Shown: positions 17,345 to 25,994 of the stretch, one piece after another | Layout: every line of letters starts with the position of its first letter | Numbering within the stretch: the stretch's first letter is position 1 | DNA from: Planctomycetes bacterium TMED75 | GTDB lineage: Bacteria; Planctomycetota; Phycisphaerae; Phycisphaerales; SM1A02 | NCBI GenBank assembly: GCA_002171655.1 | Contig: NHEC01000047.1 | Span: forward strand, 1-54,453 | Reading direction: 5' to 3' | DNA length: 54,453 nucleotides | Translations under genes and position numbers: made by a program | The notes under the pieces: model-generated | The model's database searches: none | What the model saw: the letters and a program-made list of their open reading frames with translations, nothing else | Told to the model about the DNA's origin: nothing

Positions 17345-18478
17345 TCAGGACCGCTTGTAGAAAGGGAGCGCACAGGTCTCAGCGGAGACGCGGGTGCGTC
17401 CCAGGTCGATCTCCAGGGAGGTTCCCGGCTGCGCGAGTGCCGCATCGACGTACGCCATTGCAATCGGGCGATCCAGGGTCGGGCTCAGGCATCCGCTGGT
17501 CACCTGACCCACCACCGAATCGCCTGAATACACGCTCATGTCCTGACGCGCCGAACGTCGGCCCTCAGGAAGCAGTCCGATGAGAACACGTGGGCTGCCC
17601 TGCTCGGCGATTGCCTGAAGCGCGTCCTGACCGATGAAGCGCCCGATCGAAGGGTCGTCCTCAGCCTTGTCGAGCTTGACTGCAAAGCCAAGTCCGGCAG
17701 CAAGAGGGTCGATCTCTTCGGTGAGCTCGTGGCCGTAGAGCGGCATCGCTGCTTCCAGACGCAGAGTGTCCCGTGCCGCCAGACCACAGGGTTTGACCAG
17801 TGAATCATTGTCACCAAAGTCCTTGAGAAACATCTCCAGCGCAGGGGCGGCCATCTTCGAATCGAGAATCACCTCGACCCCGTCCTCTCCGGTGTATCCG
17901 GTCCGTGACACGATGACCTTGATCACCATGAGATCCTTGATGGTGAACCGGAATCGTTTGAGGGCAGGAATCTCCTTTGAAACGCCCCCGATCAGATCCA
18001 TCACTCGCGGACCCTGAATCGCGCACATGGCGGTCAAGAGGGTCTGGTCATCCATGGTGAACTCAAAGTCGGCCGAATGCGCGGCGACGTGATCGATGAT
18101 CTTCTCGCGATTGGCGGCGTTGCAGACCATGAGGTAGGTGTCGGCCTCGAGTCGGTAGACCAAGACGTCGTCCCGACATCCCCCTTGCTCATTGCACACC
18201 AGCGAATAGCGACACTGCCCCTCACTCATCCCGTGGATCTGTCGAGTGCAGATGCGATCGAGGAATCGACAAGCATCTGGCCCCTGAAAGCGGAGCCGAC
18301 CCATGTGCGAGACATCGAAGAACCCTCCAGAATCTCGAACAGAACGATGTTCCTGAAGGACGGAATCAAAGCGAATGGGAAGGTTCCAACCGGCGTAGTC
18401 GACCATCTGGCCGCCGAACCGCTCATGAAGCTTCTCGAAAGGAGTGTTTCTCGGACGGGAGTCTGTGGTGCCTGTCAT
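17345..18478 (-). CDS. gcvT: Aminomethyltransferase, T protein of the glycine cleavage system
   Basis: 377 residues, normal length. The N-terminal PFEKLHERFGGQMVDYAGW and FFDVSHMGRLRFQGPDA segments, the SRTGYTGEDGVEVI region (the conserved YTGExG) and the C-terminal CLSPTLDRPIAMAYV match GcvT. It moves the methylene group of the H-protein-bound aminomethyl to tetrahydrofolate, releasing ammonia. No gcvH or gcvP lies next to it in the window, and no glycine riboswitch was recognised upstream. Transcribed alone, convergent with the sigma factor gene. Confidence 0.95.
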   Translation of the reverse strand: MTGTTDSRPRNTPFEKLHERFGGQMVDYAGWNLPIRFDSVLQEHRSVRDSGGFFDVSHMGRLRFQGPDACRFLDRICTRQIHGMSEGQCRYSLVCNEQGGCRDDVLVYRLEADTYLMVCNAANREKIIDHVAAHSADFEFTMDDQTLLTAMCAIQGPRVMDLIGGVSKEIPALKRFRFTIKDLMVIKVIVSRTGYTGEDGVEVILDSKMAAPALEMFLKDFGDNDSLVKPCGLAARDTLRLEAAMPLYGHELTEEIDPLAAGLGFAVKLDKAEDDPSIGRFIGQDALQAIAEQGSPRVLIGLLPEGRRSARQDMSVYSGDSVVGQVTSGCLSPTLDRPIAMAYVDAALAQPGTSLEIDLGRTRVSAETCALPFYKRS

Positions 18479-18635
18479 CCAAGGAAAGGTATCCGGACTC
18501 TGGACGAGAATCCACTGCTGGTGTTGGCGGCACAGATCCTACAAACCCACCACACATTGGAGGTTGGACCAAATCCGGCTTTCGGCCACGTCGATGAGGA
18601 GTGCAGGAAGACACCACTCTCAGGAGGAGCGGAAG

Positions 18636-18758
18636 ATGACACGTAAAGCGACCTGCCGTGAAAACGGCCAGAACACCACACAGGACACCGCCTTCGTCAG
18701 AGCCGCCATTGCGTTGGTTGCCATCGGAATGATCGCAGGAGCCCTGATCAGCCTCTAG
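18636..18758 (+). CDS. Small single-pass membrane protein (40 residues)
   Basis: The ATG at 18636 is preceded by AGGAGG at proper spacing, one of the best Shine-Dalgarno sequences of the window. The product has a polar N-terminal half (MTRKATCRENGQNTTQD) and one membrane segment (VRAAIALVAIGMIAGALISL) reaching the C-terminus. No family recognised. It lies between divergent gcvT and bamA, 77 nt ahead of the latter on the same strand. Evidence rests on the ribosome binding site and the clean hydrophobic segment; longer in-frame starts upstream lack either. Confidence 0.5.
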   Translation: MTRKATCRENGQNTTQDTAFVRAAIALVAIGMIAGALISL

Positions 18759-18835
18759 ACCGAATGAACTGAGGGTGGACCCACACCGGGAGTTGATGGC
18801 ACGCGATCCAGCGGGCAGGTATCCTCCGGGCGTCC

Positions 18836-21313
18836 ATGTCACCCAAAAAAATGAGAGTGGCGATACCGTGGGGCAGGGCAATCCCTTACCCACAAGTAAC
18901 TTCCATCATTCGAATGGTGTTTCTGTCGTGCGCCCTCCTTTTCACTCTTGAGGCAGAGCACAGGGCGTTTGCAGAAATCCTGATCGATTCCACCGTTTCA
19001 AGCACCCGATTTCAAGATATCGACGATGAAGCACTCGCTGACCGACCGATCGCTCGGGTCTCGATAGAGGGCCTCAGGACCACCAACGAACAGCTCCTGC
19101 GAAACAACCTTCGAACTGCTGCCGGGCAACCATTCGACTCGACCGCCATCAGAGAGGATGTTGAAACGCTCTATCGCCTGGGTCGTTTCGACACCGTCGA
19201 TGCCGAAGCGGAGTTGAATCCCGACGGCACGGTCAACGTTATCTACGTGATGGCCGAACAGCCTCTGATTTCCGCGATACAGGTCGTCGGCAACCGGGCG
19301 ATCAGCGACCAGCAACTGCTGGCGGCGATTCCGCTCTACTCAGGTGGGCCACGGGATGACTTCCTTCTCGAACAGGGAATGGTCAGGATCAAGGACCTCT
19401 ATCGGGCCAAGGGCTACTACCTGGCTGAGATCGAGGTGGATGAATCACGCCTGATGGACAGTGGAATCCTGATCGTGCGAATCGTCGAGGGTCCCAGAGT
19501 TCGGATCAAGGAAATCGAGTTCGTCGGGAATCGGTCGTTTCCCGCCAAGGAACTTTCAATTGAGATCACCACCAAACCCTACATTCCGTTCTTTCGTAAA
19601 GGACAGCTCGAACCCGACAAGATCGTGGACGACGTTGCCAAGCTCGACCAGTTCTACAAGGACAATGGCTTCGTGGATGTGCGGGTGGATGACCGCATCC
19701 TGCTTTCTCCAGACAACACCGAGGCGAAACTCGTCTTCGTGATCGAAGAAGGTCGGCAATATCGACTTCGAGAGGTGATCGTCGAGAATGCCGGCGTTGG
19801 GAACACCCCGGCGATCATGAGTACCAAGCAGGTTCGCGACCTGTTGGCGATCCGACCGGGTGACAACTACACCAAGCCGCTCATCGACCGATCGATCGAA
19901 CGTATCCAACAGAGCTACGAGTTAATGGGATACATCGACGCACGAGTGAGCCAACGAGAAGTTCGCATCGGCGAAGAACCAGAAGTCGACATGCTTCTGG
20001 GCATTTCCGAAGGAACTCCGGTCGAAGCCGGGCTGATCAAGGTCCAGGGAAACTTCATCACCAAGGACAAGGTGATCCGACGACTGGTGCGAATTGAACC
20101 CGGACGCCCGCTCGACGGCCGGGAAATCGAATTGGGCAGGCGACGAATCGAAGCCAGCAACCTCTTCGGAGAGGTTCGAGTGACGGTTCAGAATCCCGAG
20201 GGCTCCGATCCCGGCGACCGGGACATCCTGGTCGAAGTCACCGAGAAGAATACCGGCTCCGTGAACTTCGGCGTGGGACTCAGCTCCGATGCCGGCGTGT
20301 TCGGTGATATCTCGCTGAACCAGAGAAACTTCGACGTCGCCGACTGGCCACTTTCCTGGCGAGAGTTCACCAACGGCAGGGCATTCAGAGGTGCCGGCCA
20401 GACGATGAACATCAGTCTGGCGCCGGGTGACGAGGTGAGTACGTATTCCTTCACCCTCGGTGAACCTCATCTCTTCAATACCGACATCTCCAGTTCATTC
20501 ACCGGATTCTATCGAAACCGTTTCTACAACCAATACAAGGAAGAACGCCTGAGTGCCGCACTCACCTTGAGTCGCCGGCTGGGAGACGTCTGGCAGATCT
20601 CGACCACGGGGCGCTACCAGAACGTACTGCTGACCGACTTCAGTCCGTTCACTCCGATCGAGGTCTTCAATGACCGCGGCCCGAACAACATCATGAACCT
20701 TCGGACCACGCTGCTGCGCACCACGGTCAACAGTTTCTACCGCCCGAGTCAGGGTTCGAGGCTGAGCCTCTCACTGAATCCCTCCTGGGTGACGACCACC
20801 GGCAACTTCTACGTCAATGCGGATCTGGGACTCACCACCTTCCTCACCCTGAATGAAGACTTCCTCGGCCGAAAGAGCACTCTGAAGCTCAACAGCAAGT
20901 TCGGCTACATCTTCGGTGGCACGGCCCCGGTGGAAGAAAAGTACTACCTTGGCGGTCTGACGTTCCGTGGATTCCAGTTTCGAACAATCAGCCCCAAGGC
21001 GACCGGTACGATCATCTCCCCCAACACTCCCTCCGACGATCCGGTCGGAGGCAACTTCCTGTTCTTCGCGGGCACCGAGTATCAGTTTCCTGTCGTAGGA
21101 GACTCCTTTGCGGGAGTGGTGTTCCTGGACAGCGGCACCGTCAAGAACGACATCAGCTTCGAGGGATACCGGGTCTCAGTAGGAGTGGGCATCCGCCTCT
21201 TCATTCCCCAGCTCGGGCGAGCACCGCTGGCGTTTGACTTCGGTTTTCCGATTCTCAAGGAGGAAGAGGACATCAAACAGCTCTTCAGCTTCTCGATGGC
21301 TGTCCCTTTCTAA
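18836..21313 (+). CDS. bamA: Outer membrane protein assembly factor BamA (Omp85)
   Basis: 825 residues, usual size. A signal peptide lies in the first 50 residues (an internal ATG at 18914 before VFLSCALLFTLEAEHRAFA may be the true start). Five POTRA-like units follow (for example RPIARVSIEGLRTTNEQLL and ISAIQVVGNRAISDQQLL), then a beta-barrel from about 470 with the Omp85 hallmark region near the end (YYLGGLTFRGFQFRTISP, a 'RGF' motif, and FAGTEYQFPVVG). The last residue is Phe (SMAVPF), the signal for outer membrane insertion. It folds beta-barrel proteins into the outer membrane and heads a run with two OmpH chaperones and lipid A genes. Confidence 0.95.
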   Translation: MSPKKMRVAIPWGRAIPYPQVTSIIRMVFLSCALLFTLEAEHRAFAEILIDSTVSSTRFQDIDDEALADRPIARVSIEGLRTTNEQLLRNNLRTAAGQPFDSTAIREDVETLYRLGRFDTVDAEAELNPDGTVNVIYVMAEQPLISAIQVVGNRAISDQQLLAAIPLYSGGPRDDFLLEQGMVRIKDLYRAKGYYLAEIEVDESRLMDSGILIVRIVEGPRVRIKEIEFVGNRSFPAKELSIEITTKPYIPFFRKGQLEPDKIVDDVAKLDQFYKDNGFVDVRVDDRILLSPDNTEAKLVFVIEEGRQYRLREVIVENAGVGNTPAIMSTKQVRDLLAIRPGDNYTKPLIDRSIERIQQSYELMGYIDARVSQREVRIGEEPEVDMLLGISEGTPVEAGLIKVQGNFITKDKVIRRLVRIEPGRPLDGREIELGRRRIEASNLFGEVRVTVQNPEGSDPGDRDILVEVTEKNTGSVNFGVGLSSDAGVFGDISLNQRNFDVADWPLSWREFTNGRAFRGAGQTMNISLAPGDEVSTYSFTLGEPHLFNTDISSSFTGFYRNRFYNQYKEERLSAALTLSRRLGDVWQISTTGRYQNVLLTDFSPFTPIEVFNDRGPNNIMNLRTTLLRTTVNSFYRPSQGSRLSLSLNPSWVTTTGNFYVNADLGLTTFLTLNEDFLGRKSTLKLNSKFGYIFGGTAPVEEKYYLGGLTFRGFQFRTISPKATGTIISPNTPSDDPVGGNFLFFAGTEYQFPVVGDSFAGVVFLDSGTVKNDISFEGYRVSVGVGIRLFIPQLGRAPLAFDFGFPILKEEEDIKQLFSFSMAVPF

Positions 21314-21411
21314 TTGAGGATCAGCGGACCCGGTGAACACCCCTCGCGGCCTCCATGGGATTACAATAAACACACAGGTGTCCCCCGAAAAAGTCTTGGA
21401 GATCCGTAACG

Positions 21412-22032
21412 ATGATCAAGTTTCGCAATGAACTCGTCCTTCCCCTGGTTTTCATGATCGCAGCCGTGGTCGTACTGGTTGGTCATGACGCCACGGCAAA
21501 GCGGACCGAGTACGCACCTGCCTCCCACGTTGCGACAGTTGATCTGAGCAAGCTTTTCGAGCGAATCGAAATCAACAGTGCCTGGGAGATCCAGCTGAGC
21601 TCGATGACCGACAATCTGAATGCGGAAGCCAGTGCGCGACAGGAAGCACTCGCCAGGCAGATCGAGTCAGCGGAGAGTGCTGCCGATGATGTGCAGAAGC
21701 AAAAGATCAGAGACGCCGCGGCACTGATGAAACTGGAGCTCGATGAATGGGCGAAGTTGAAGCAGGTCGAAGTCGACCGTGAACGCGCTCTCATGTGGAA
21801 ATCGATGTACAAGGCCATCCGCGAGCAGGCGACCGCTCTGGCCACCACCGATGGATGGGACATCGTGCTGGTCAACGACTCCCTGGGCGAACTGGCTCTC
21901 AACGAGCAGGTCCAGGCTTCCAGAGAACAGCAGATCCTCACGCAGATCCTCAATCGGCGGATGCTCTATGCTTCAGAAATCACCGACATCACGGAACAAC
22001 TGATCGTTCGCATCAACAACCTCAAGCCATGA
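21412..22032 (+). CDS. OmpH/Skp-family periplasmic chaperone, first copy
   Basis: 206 residues with an N-terminal signal or anchor (LPLVFMIAAVVVLVGHDATA). After ASHVATVDLSKLFERIE comes a long Ala/Glu/Gln-rich coiled coil (about 55-130, NAEASARQEALARQIESAES) and a small distal domain (GWDIVLVNDSLGE). This is the Skp arrangement: tentacle helices with a beta trimerisation core. It would hold unfolded outer membrane proteins on their way to BamA, whose gene is 98 nt upstream. The second copy follows in the same direction. Confidence 0.85.
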   Translation: MIKFRNELVLPLVFMIAAVVVLVGHDATAKRTEYAPASHVATVDLSKLFERIEINSAWEIQLSSMTDNLNAEASARQEALARQIESAESAADDVQKQKIRDAAALMKLELDEWAKLKQVEVDRERALMWKSMYKAIREQATALATTDGWDIVLVNDSLGELALNEQVQASREQQILTQILNRRMLYASEITDITEQLIVRINNLKP

Positions 22033-22111
22033 TCGGCAGGGCTTGAACCAAGGCATCAATCCCCGGAATACGAACACCACGCAGAATCGCACCCAAGAGA
22101 TACGAAACACC

Positions 22112-22708
22112 ATGAGCAGACGAAGAAACGCAACCTGGATCTCATTCATTGCCCTCACGACGGGATTCATCTTCATGGCAGGGTACGCCATGAATGCCCC
22201 GATCAAGCCCGCAGTGGTGGCGGTGGTCGACCTCGAGAAGGTCTTTAACAACCTCGACAGCCGAGCGACCGAGGAAGCCAAGATCATCGCCATGCGGGAT
22301 GAGATGGTCGAGAAAGCCGACGGCATGCGTGACGAGCTCGAATTGATCAGCGCCGAGCTGGAAAGCCTCGAGGCAGGTTCCGCAACGATGATCGAGATGA
22401 ACGATCAAGCAATCTCGATCAGCGGAAAACTCCGAGCCTTCGAGACCTATGGCAAACTGCTCATCGAACGGGAACAGGCATCGACCCTGCGCAACACCTA
22501 CGACTTGATACGGATCGAAGCGGGCAAGTTGTCCGAGTCGATGGGGATCGACCTCGTCCTGCTCAACGATTCCATTCCAGTTGTGGATCTGACCGATGCC
22601 GCCGGTACGCTTCAGCAGATCTCCGCACGCCGTATCCTCTGGGCCAACAACACTCTCGATATCACCGAGAAACTCCTGGCGCAGATGAATGGCGCCGGGG
22701 CTGGTTGA
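22112..22708 (+). CDS. OmpH/Skp-family periplasmic chaperone, second copy
   Basis: 198 residues from the ATG at 22112, which gives a normal signal-anchor (WISFIALTTGFIFMAGYAM); an in-frame ATG at 22043 would add 23 polar residues. The core repeats that of the first copy: VVAVVDLEKVFNNLD, a coiled coil (MRDEMVEKADGMRDELELIS), then GIDLVLLNDSIPVVDLTD and a shared C-terminal element (ILWANNTLDITEKLL versus MLYASEITDITEQLI). Tandem diverged duplication. The gene ends with a TGA overlapping a possible TTG of lpxD; the true lpxD start is further in. Confidence 0.82.
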   Translation: MSRRRNATWISFIALTTGFIFMAGYAMNAPIKPAVVAVVDLEKVFNNLDSRATEEAKIIAMRDEMVEKADGMRDELELISAELESLEAGSATMIEMNDQAISISGKLRAFETYGKLLIEREQASTLRNTYDLIRIEAGKLSESMGIDLVLLNDSIPVVDLTDAAGTLQQISARRILWANNTLDITEKLLAQMNGAGAG

Positions 22709-22743
22709 TTGGAATCATCGGGCAGGATCGGGACAGAGAAAAC

Positions 22744-23781
22744 ATGCCGTCATTCACGACCGCACAGCTTGCCGAACACCTTGACACCCAAGTCAGGGGA
22801 GTTGAGTCTCTGAAGATCACGGGACTCAACTCGCTCGAAGAAGCCAGCTCGAATGAATTGAGCTTTGTTGGCGACGAACGCCATGCACGATTGAGCTCCG
22901 GCTCCAAAGCCGGGTGCATTGTGGTGAGCGCGGGTCTCGAACTTCCGGAGCGGAGCACACTCCCCACAATCCTGGTCGTCGAAAATGCCGATCTCGCCAT
23001 GATTCGACTGCTGGAGCTGTTCTCACCCCCGGCGGAGGAGACCAAGGCCTTCATCGCACCTTCAGCGGTGATTGATGCGGAAGCAGAGATCGGGCAGAAC
23101 GTCTGGGTGGGCGAGCACTGCAGAATTCGAAGAGGCTGCGTGGTCGGTGACGGCACCCGCCTGGAAGGTGGGGTTGATCTCTTCGAGCAGGCCCGCATCG
23201 GTGCAGGGTGCGTGCTTCATTCGGGAGTACGAATCCACGCGCGATGCCTCGTGGGAGATCACTCGATCGTTCATTCCAACGTGGTCATCGGAACCGATGG
23301 GTTCGGCTATCGCCCCTCGGAGGATGGAACCTCACTGGTCAAGACACCACACCTGGGCAACGTGGAGATCGAAGCGCACGTGGAGATCGGAGCAGGGACG
23401 TGCATCGACCGTGGCAAATTCGGGGCGACCCGCATCGGCCGAGGTACAAAAATCGACAACCTGTGCCAGATTGGCCACAATTGTCAAATCGGACAAATGT
23501 GCGTGATCTGCGGACAGGTCGGCATCGCGGGAACCACCAAAATAGGGGACGGAACCCAGATTGGGGGAGGTTCTGGCCTCAAGGACCACCTGGTCATAGG
23601 CCGCGGCGTGTCGATCGGAGCACGATCAGGGGTCATGAACGACATTCCCGACGGGGAAATCTGGTACGGAGCACCCGCTGGAGAACGGTCTAGGATCTTG
23701 CGGGAGCACGCAGCGATTCGTAGACTTCCAGAGTGGTCCAAGAAGATTCGGAAATTCCTTTCCGCTCAGGACCCTGACTGA
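22744..23781 (+). CDS. lpxD: UDP-3-O-acylglucosamine N-acyltransferase
   Basis: 345 residues from the ATG at 22744 (PSFTTAQLAEHLD... is the normal N-terminus). The LpxD N-terminal domain (ITGLNSLEEASSNELSFVG) is followed by left-handed beta-helix hexapeptide repeats (IGQNVWVGEHCRIRRGCVVGDG and others) and the family motif NVVIGTDGFGYRPSEDG, with the catalytic His expected in IGHNCQIG (about 253). It adds the second, N-linked acyl chain in lipid A synthesis. Placed between the OmpH copies and the LpxC-FabZ gene, its substrate supplier. Confidence 0.95.
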   Translation: MPSFTTAQLAEHLDTQVRGVESLKITGLNSLEEASSNELSFVGDERHARLSSGSKAGCIVVSAGLELPERSTLPTILVVENADLAMIRLLELFSPPAEETKAFIAPSAVIDAEAEIGQNVWVGEHCRIRRGCVVGDGTRLEGGVDLFEQARIGAGCVLHSGVRIHARCLVGDHSIVHSNVVIGTDGFGYRPSEDGTSLVKTPHLGNVEIEAHVEIGAGTCIDRGKFGATRIGRGTKIDNLCQIGHNCQIGQMCVICGQVGIAGTTKIGDGTQIGGGSGLKDHLVIGRGVSIGARSGVMNDIPDGEIWYGAPAGERSRILREHAAIRRLPEWSKKIRKFLSAQDPD

Positions 23782-23859
23782 ATCCAGAGTGAATGACCGA
23801 GCCGGGCGGCCAGCAAGACCAGATCCCGGGACTCAAAGGACACCCTCCACTCATCCGTT

Positions 23860-25209
23860 ATGGCACATGAAACTGGCACACAAGACGATGCAGATCTCCC
23901 CCGTCAGCACACGGTGGCGGATTCGGTCCGGATCGAGGGGCTCGGGCTGCTGCTCGGACAGCCGGCCACGGTGATCATCAAACCAGCTCCGGAGGAAACC
24001 GGCATCGTGTTTGAACGGGTTGATGTGGATCCTCCAGTTCGTATCCCCGCCATAGGTGACCGAATCGTGGAGCGAGCTCAGCGAACCACTCTCAAGTCCG
24101 GCGAAACCACGATCGAGACGGTCGAACACTGCATGTCGGCCCTGGCAGGACTTGCCGTAGATAACGCCATCATCGAACTCTCTGGACCGGAACTTCCGTG
24201 TGGCGACGGATCCGCTCAGTTGTTCGTAGATCCGATACTCAAAGTGGGACTTGAGAAACAGTCCGCACCGAGACGTGTCTTCAAGCTGCGCGAGCCGATC
24301 GTGATCGAAGAGGATGGGAAGATGATTTCCGCGGTGCCCTCCGATGATCCGGGAACCAGGATCGTTTTCGATCTCGACTATGGCGAGAATTCAGACCGCA
24401 TCCCAAGGCAAACGGTCAGCTTCAATGCGGAAGATGGCTCCTATGCAAGCCAGATCGCCCCGGCCCGGACCTACAGTCTGCGTGAAGAAGCGGAAGCACT
24501 GTGGGAGCGAGGCATGTGCCGGCACCTGACGCCGAAGGAAGTGCTGGTCATCGGAGAAGACGGCCCGATTGAGAACAGCCTGAGGTTTGAGGATGAACAC
24601 GCGCGGCACAAGGTGCTCGATGCGTTGGGAGATCTGTACCTTGCTGGACGACCGATTCAGTGCCGAATCCTCGGATATCGTTCAGGGCATTCGCTCAACC
24701 GCCTGCTGGTGATGAAGATCCGGCAGCAGATGGCACAAGAGGATCGACGAAATCTCCTGATCGAAGGCAAGGCGATGGACGCTCGCGCCATCCAGAAGCT
24801 CATGCCACACCGTTTTCCAATGCTTCTGGTGGATCGACTGCTGCACCTGGACGGTGACCGAAAAGCAATCGGAGTCAAGAACGTCACAATCAATGAACCG
24901 TTCTTCCAGGGCCACTACCCAGGTACCCCGATCATGCCGGGGGTTCTGATCGTGGAAGCAATGGCCCAGATGGGCGGGCTGCTGATGAGTCGCAAGCTCG
25001 AACACACCGGCAAGATTGCGGTGTTGCTGAGCCTTGACAAGGTCAAGCTTCGCAGGCCCGTGGTTCCCGGTGACCAGTTGGTTCTGGAAGCAGAATCAAT
25101 CCGAGCCACTTCAAGAACCGGCAACCTCAGATGCCACGCCTTGGTGGGAGACAAGACCGTTGCCGAAGCACAGATCAAGTTCATGATGGTCGATGCGGAA
25201 TCAGAATAG
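23860..25209 (+). CDS. Bifunctional UDP-3-O-acyl-N-acetylglucosamine deacetylase / 3-hydroxyacyl-ACP dehydratase (LpxC-FabZ fusion)
   Basis: 449 residues. Residues 1 to about 295 are LpxC: TVEHCMSAL (about 89-97, zinc His), the APARTYSLREEAEAL segment, and DEHARHKVLDALGDLYLAG (about 245-263) with zinc His and Asp. From about 300 the protein is FabZ: IQKLMPHRFPMLLVDRL, then GHYPGTPIMPG (catalytic His about 351) and VEAMAQMGG (catalytic Glu about 366). LpxC commits to lipid A; FabZ dehydrates the same 3-hydroxyacyl-ACP for fatty acid elongation, so the fusion joins the two competing uses. Such fusions are known from Bacteroidetes, Chlamydiae relatives and Planctomycetes. The LpxC part has GLGLLLG where most have GVGLHSG. 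Confidence 0.95.
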   Translation: MAHETGTQDDADLPRQHTVADSVRIEGLGLLLGQPATVIIKPAPEETGIVFERVDVDPPVRIPAIGDRIVERAQRTTLKSGETTIETVEHCMSALAGLAVDNAIIELSGPELPCGDGSAQLFVDPILKVGLEKQSAPRRVFKLREPIVIEEDGKMISAVPSDDPGTRIVFDLDYGENSDRIPRQTVSFNAEDGSYASQIAPARTYSLREEAEALWERGMCRHLTPKEVLVIGEDGPIENSLRFEDEHARHKVLDALGDLYLAGRPIQCRILGYRSGHSLNRLLVMKIRQQMAQEDRRNLLIEGKAMDARAIQKLMPHRFPMLLVDRLLHLDGDRKAIGVKNVTINEPFFQGHYPGTPIMPGVLIVEAMAQMGGLLMSRKLEHTGKIAVLLSLDKVKLRRPVVPGDQLVLEAESIRATSRTGNLRCHALVGDKTVAEAQIKFMMVDAESE

Positions 25210-25367
25210 CCCCAGGAAGCTCTGAAAAGGGTTTTCGAGCCGATTCTGCGAGCGAAGCCAGCATTTTGGGGGTTCTCTCTGTTCCCCCCCATTCAAGTCA
25301 AGGCAACCGGCAATGAAGTCGATAAAACGATGGTGATGCTCGTTGCATCCTCTTGCTGGAGACCCGG

Positions 25368-25994
25368 ATGCGCGTTCTTCTCGACGGTACACAATGCATG
25401 TTCTCGGCGGATTCCATTGCCGCGGCGATCGAACAAGGTGTCGAACAGGCGCATGCCCAGGGAAGAATCGTGGTTCAGGTCGACGTTGACCACCAGCCAA
25501 TGGAACTCGAGCAGCTGCAGGACGAAGCGTTCACCGCAGGAACCGCCGATGAGGTCTCGATCACCAGTCTCACCGAGGCGGAACTCCTGCTGTCATCGCT
25601 CGATCTGGGTCGAAGCGCGATTGAGGTGGCACAAGACCACTTCAACAAGGCAGCCCAGATGATCCAATCGGGCAACACCTCCCCCGGAATGAACGAACTG
25701 AGCCAGGGAATCGACCTCTGGAAGACGGTTGAGGAGACCGTCTTTCGCGAGGCTGTCGTGCAGATCAGGGACTCAGAAATCCAGCTTGAACTGAACACGC
25801 ACGTGGAGAACCTGCGAAAGGCACTGGAGACGATCCAGGCGTCAATCAATGCAGGAGACCTCGTGTCACTTGGTGACAGCCTGCTGTATGAATTTCCCGA
25901 CACGTCCAGGGAATGGTCGGATTTCCTGGGACGGTGTGCACTCCACCTCACCGAAGATCGGATTTCAGAAGAACCAGAGGACTCCAGGACATGA
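25368..25994 (+). CDS. Protein of unknown function, coupled to following gene
   Basis: 208 residues from the ATG at 25368, preceded by GGAG at good spacing; a TTG at 25353 is also in frame. The product is acidic and mostly helical after about residue 70 (ALETIQASINAGDLVSLGDSLLYEF). The N-terminus (MRVLLDGTQCMFSADSIAAAIEQGVEQAHAQG...) looks like a small alpha/beta element. No signal peptide, no membrane segment, no known motif. It overlaps the next gene by four bases (ATGA), so the two probably work together. I do not recognise the family. Confidence 0.65.
   Translation: MRVLLDGTQCMFSADSIAAAIEQGVEQAHAQGRIVVQVDVDHQPMELEQLQDEAFTAGTADEVSITSLTEAELLLSSLDLGRSAIEVAQDHFNKAAQMIQSGNTSPGMNELSQGIDLWKTVEETVFREAVVQIRDSEIQLELNTHVENLRKALETIQASINAGDLVSLGDSLLYEFPDTSREWSDFLGRCALHLTEDRISEEPEDSRT

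Noticed and set aside
25290-25340. GTCGATAA resembling a sigma-28 -10 box upstream of the unknown pair
   Set aside because: No matching -35 at the right distance and no flagellar genes nearby.
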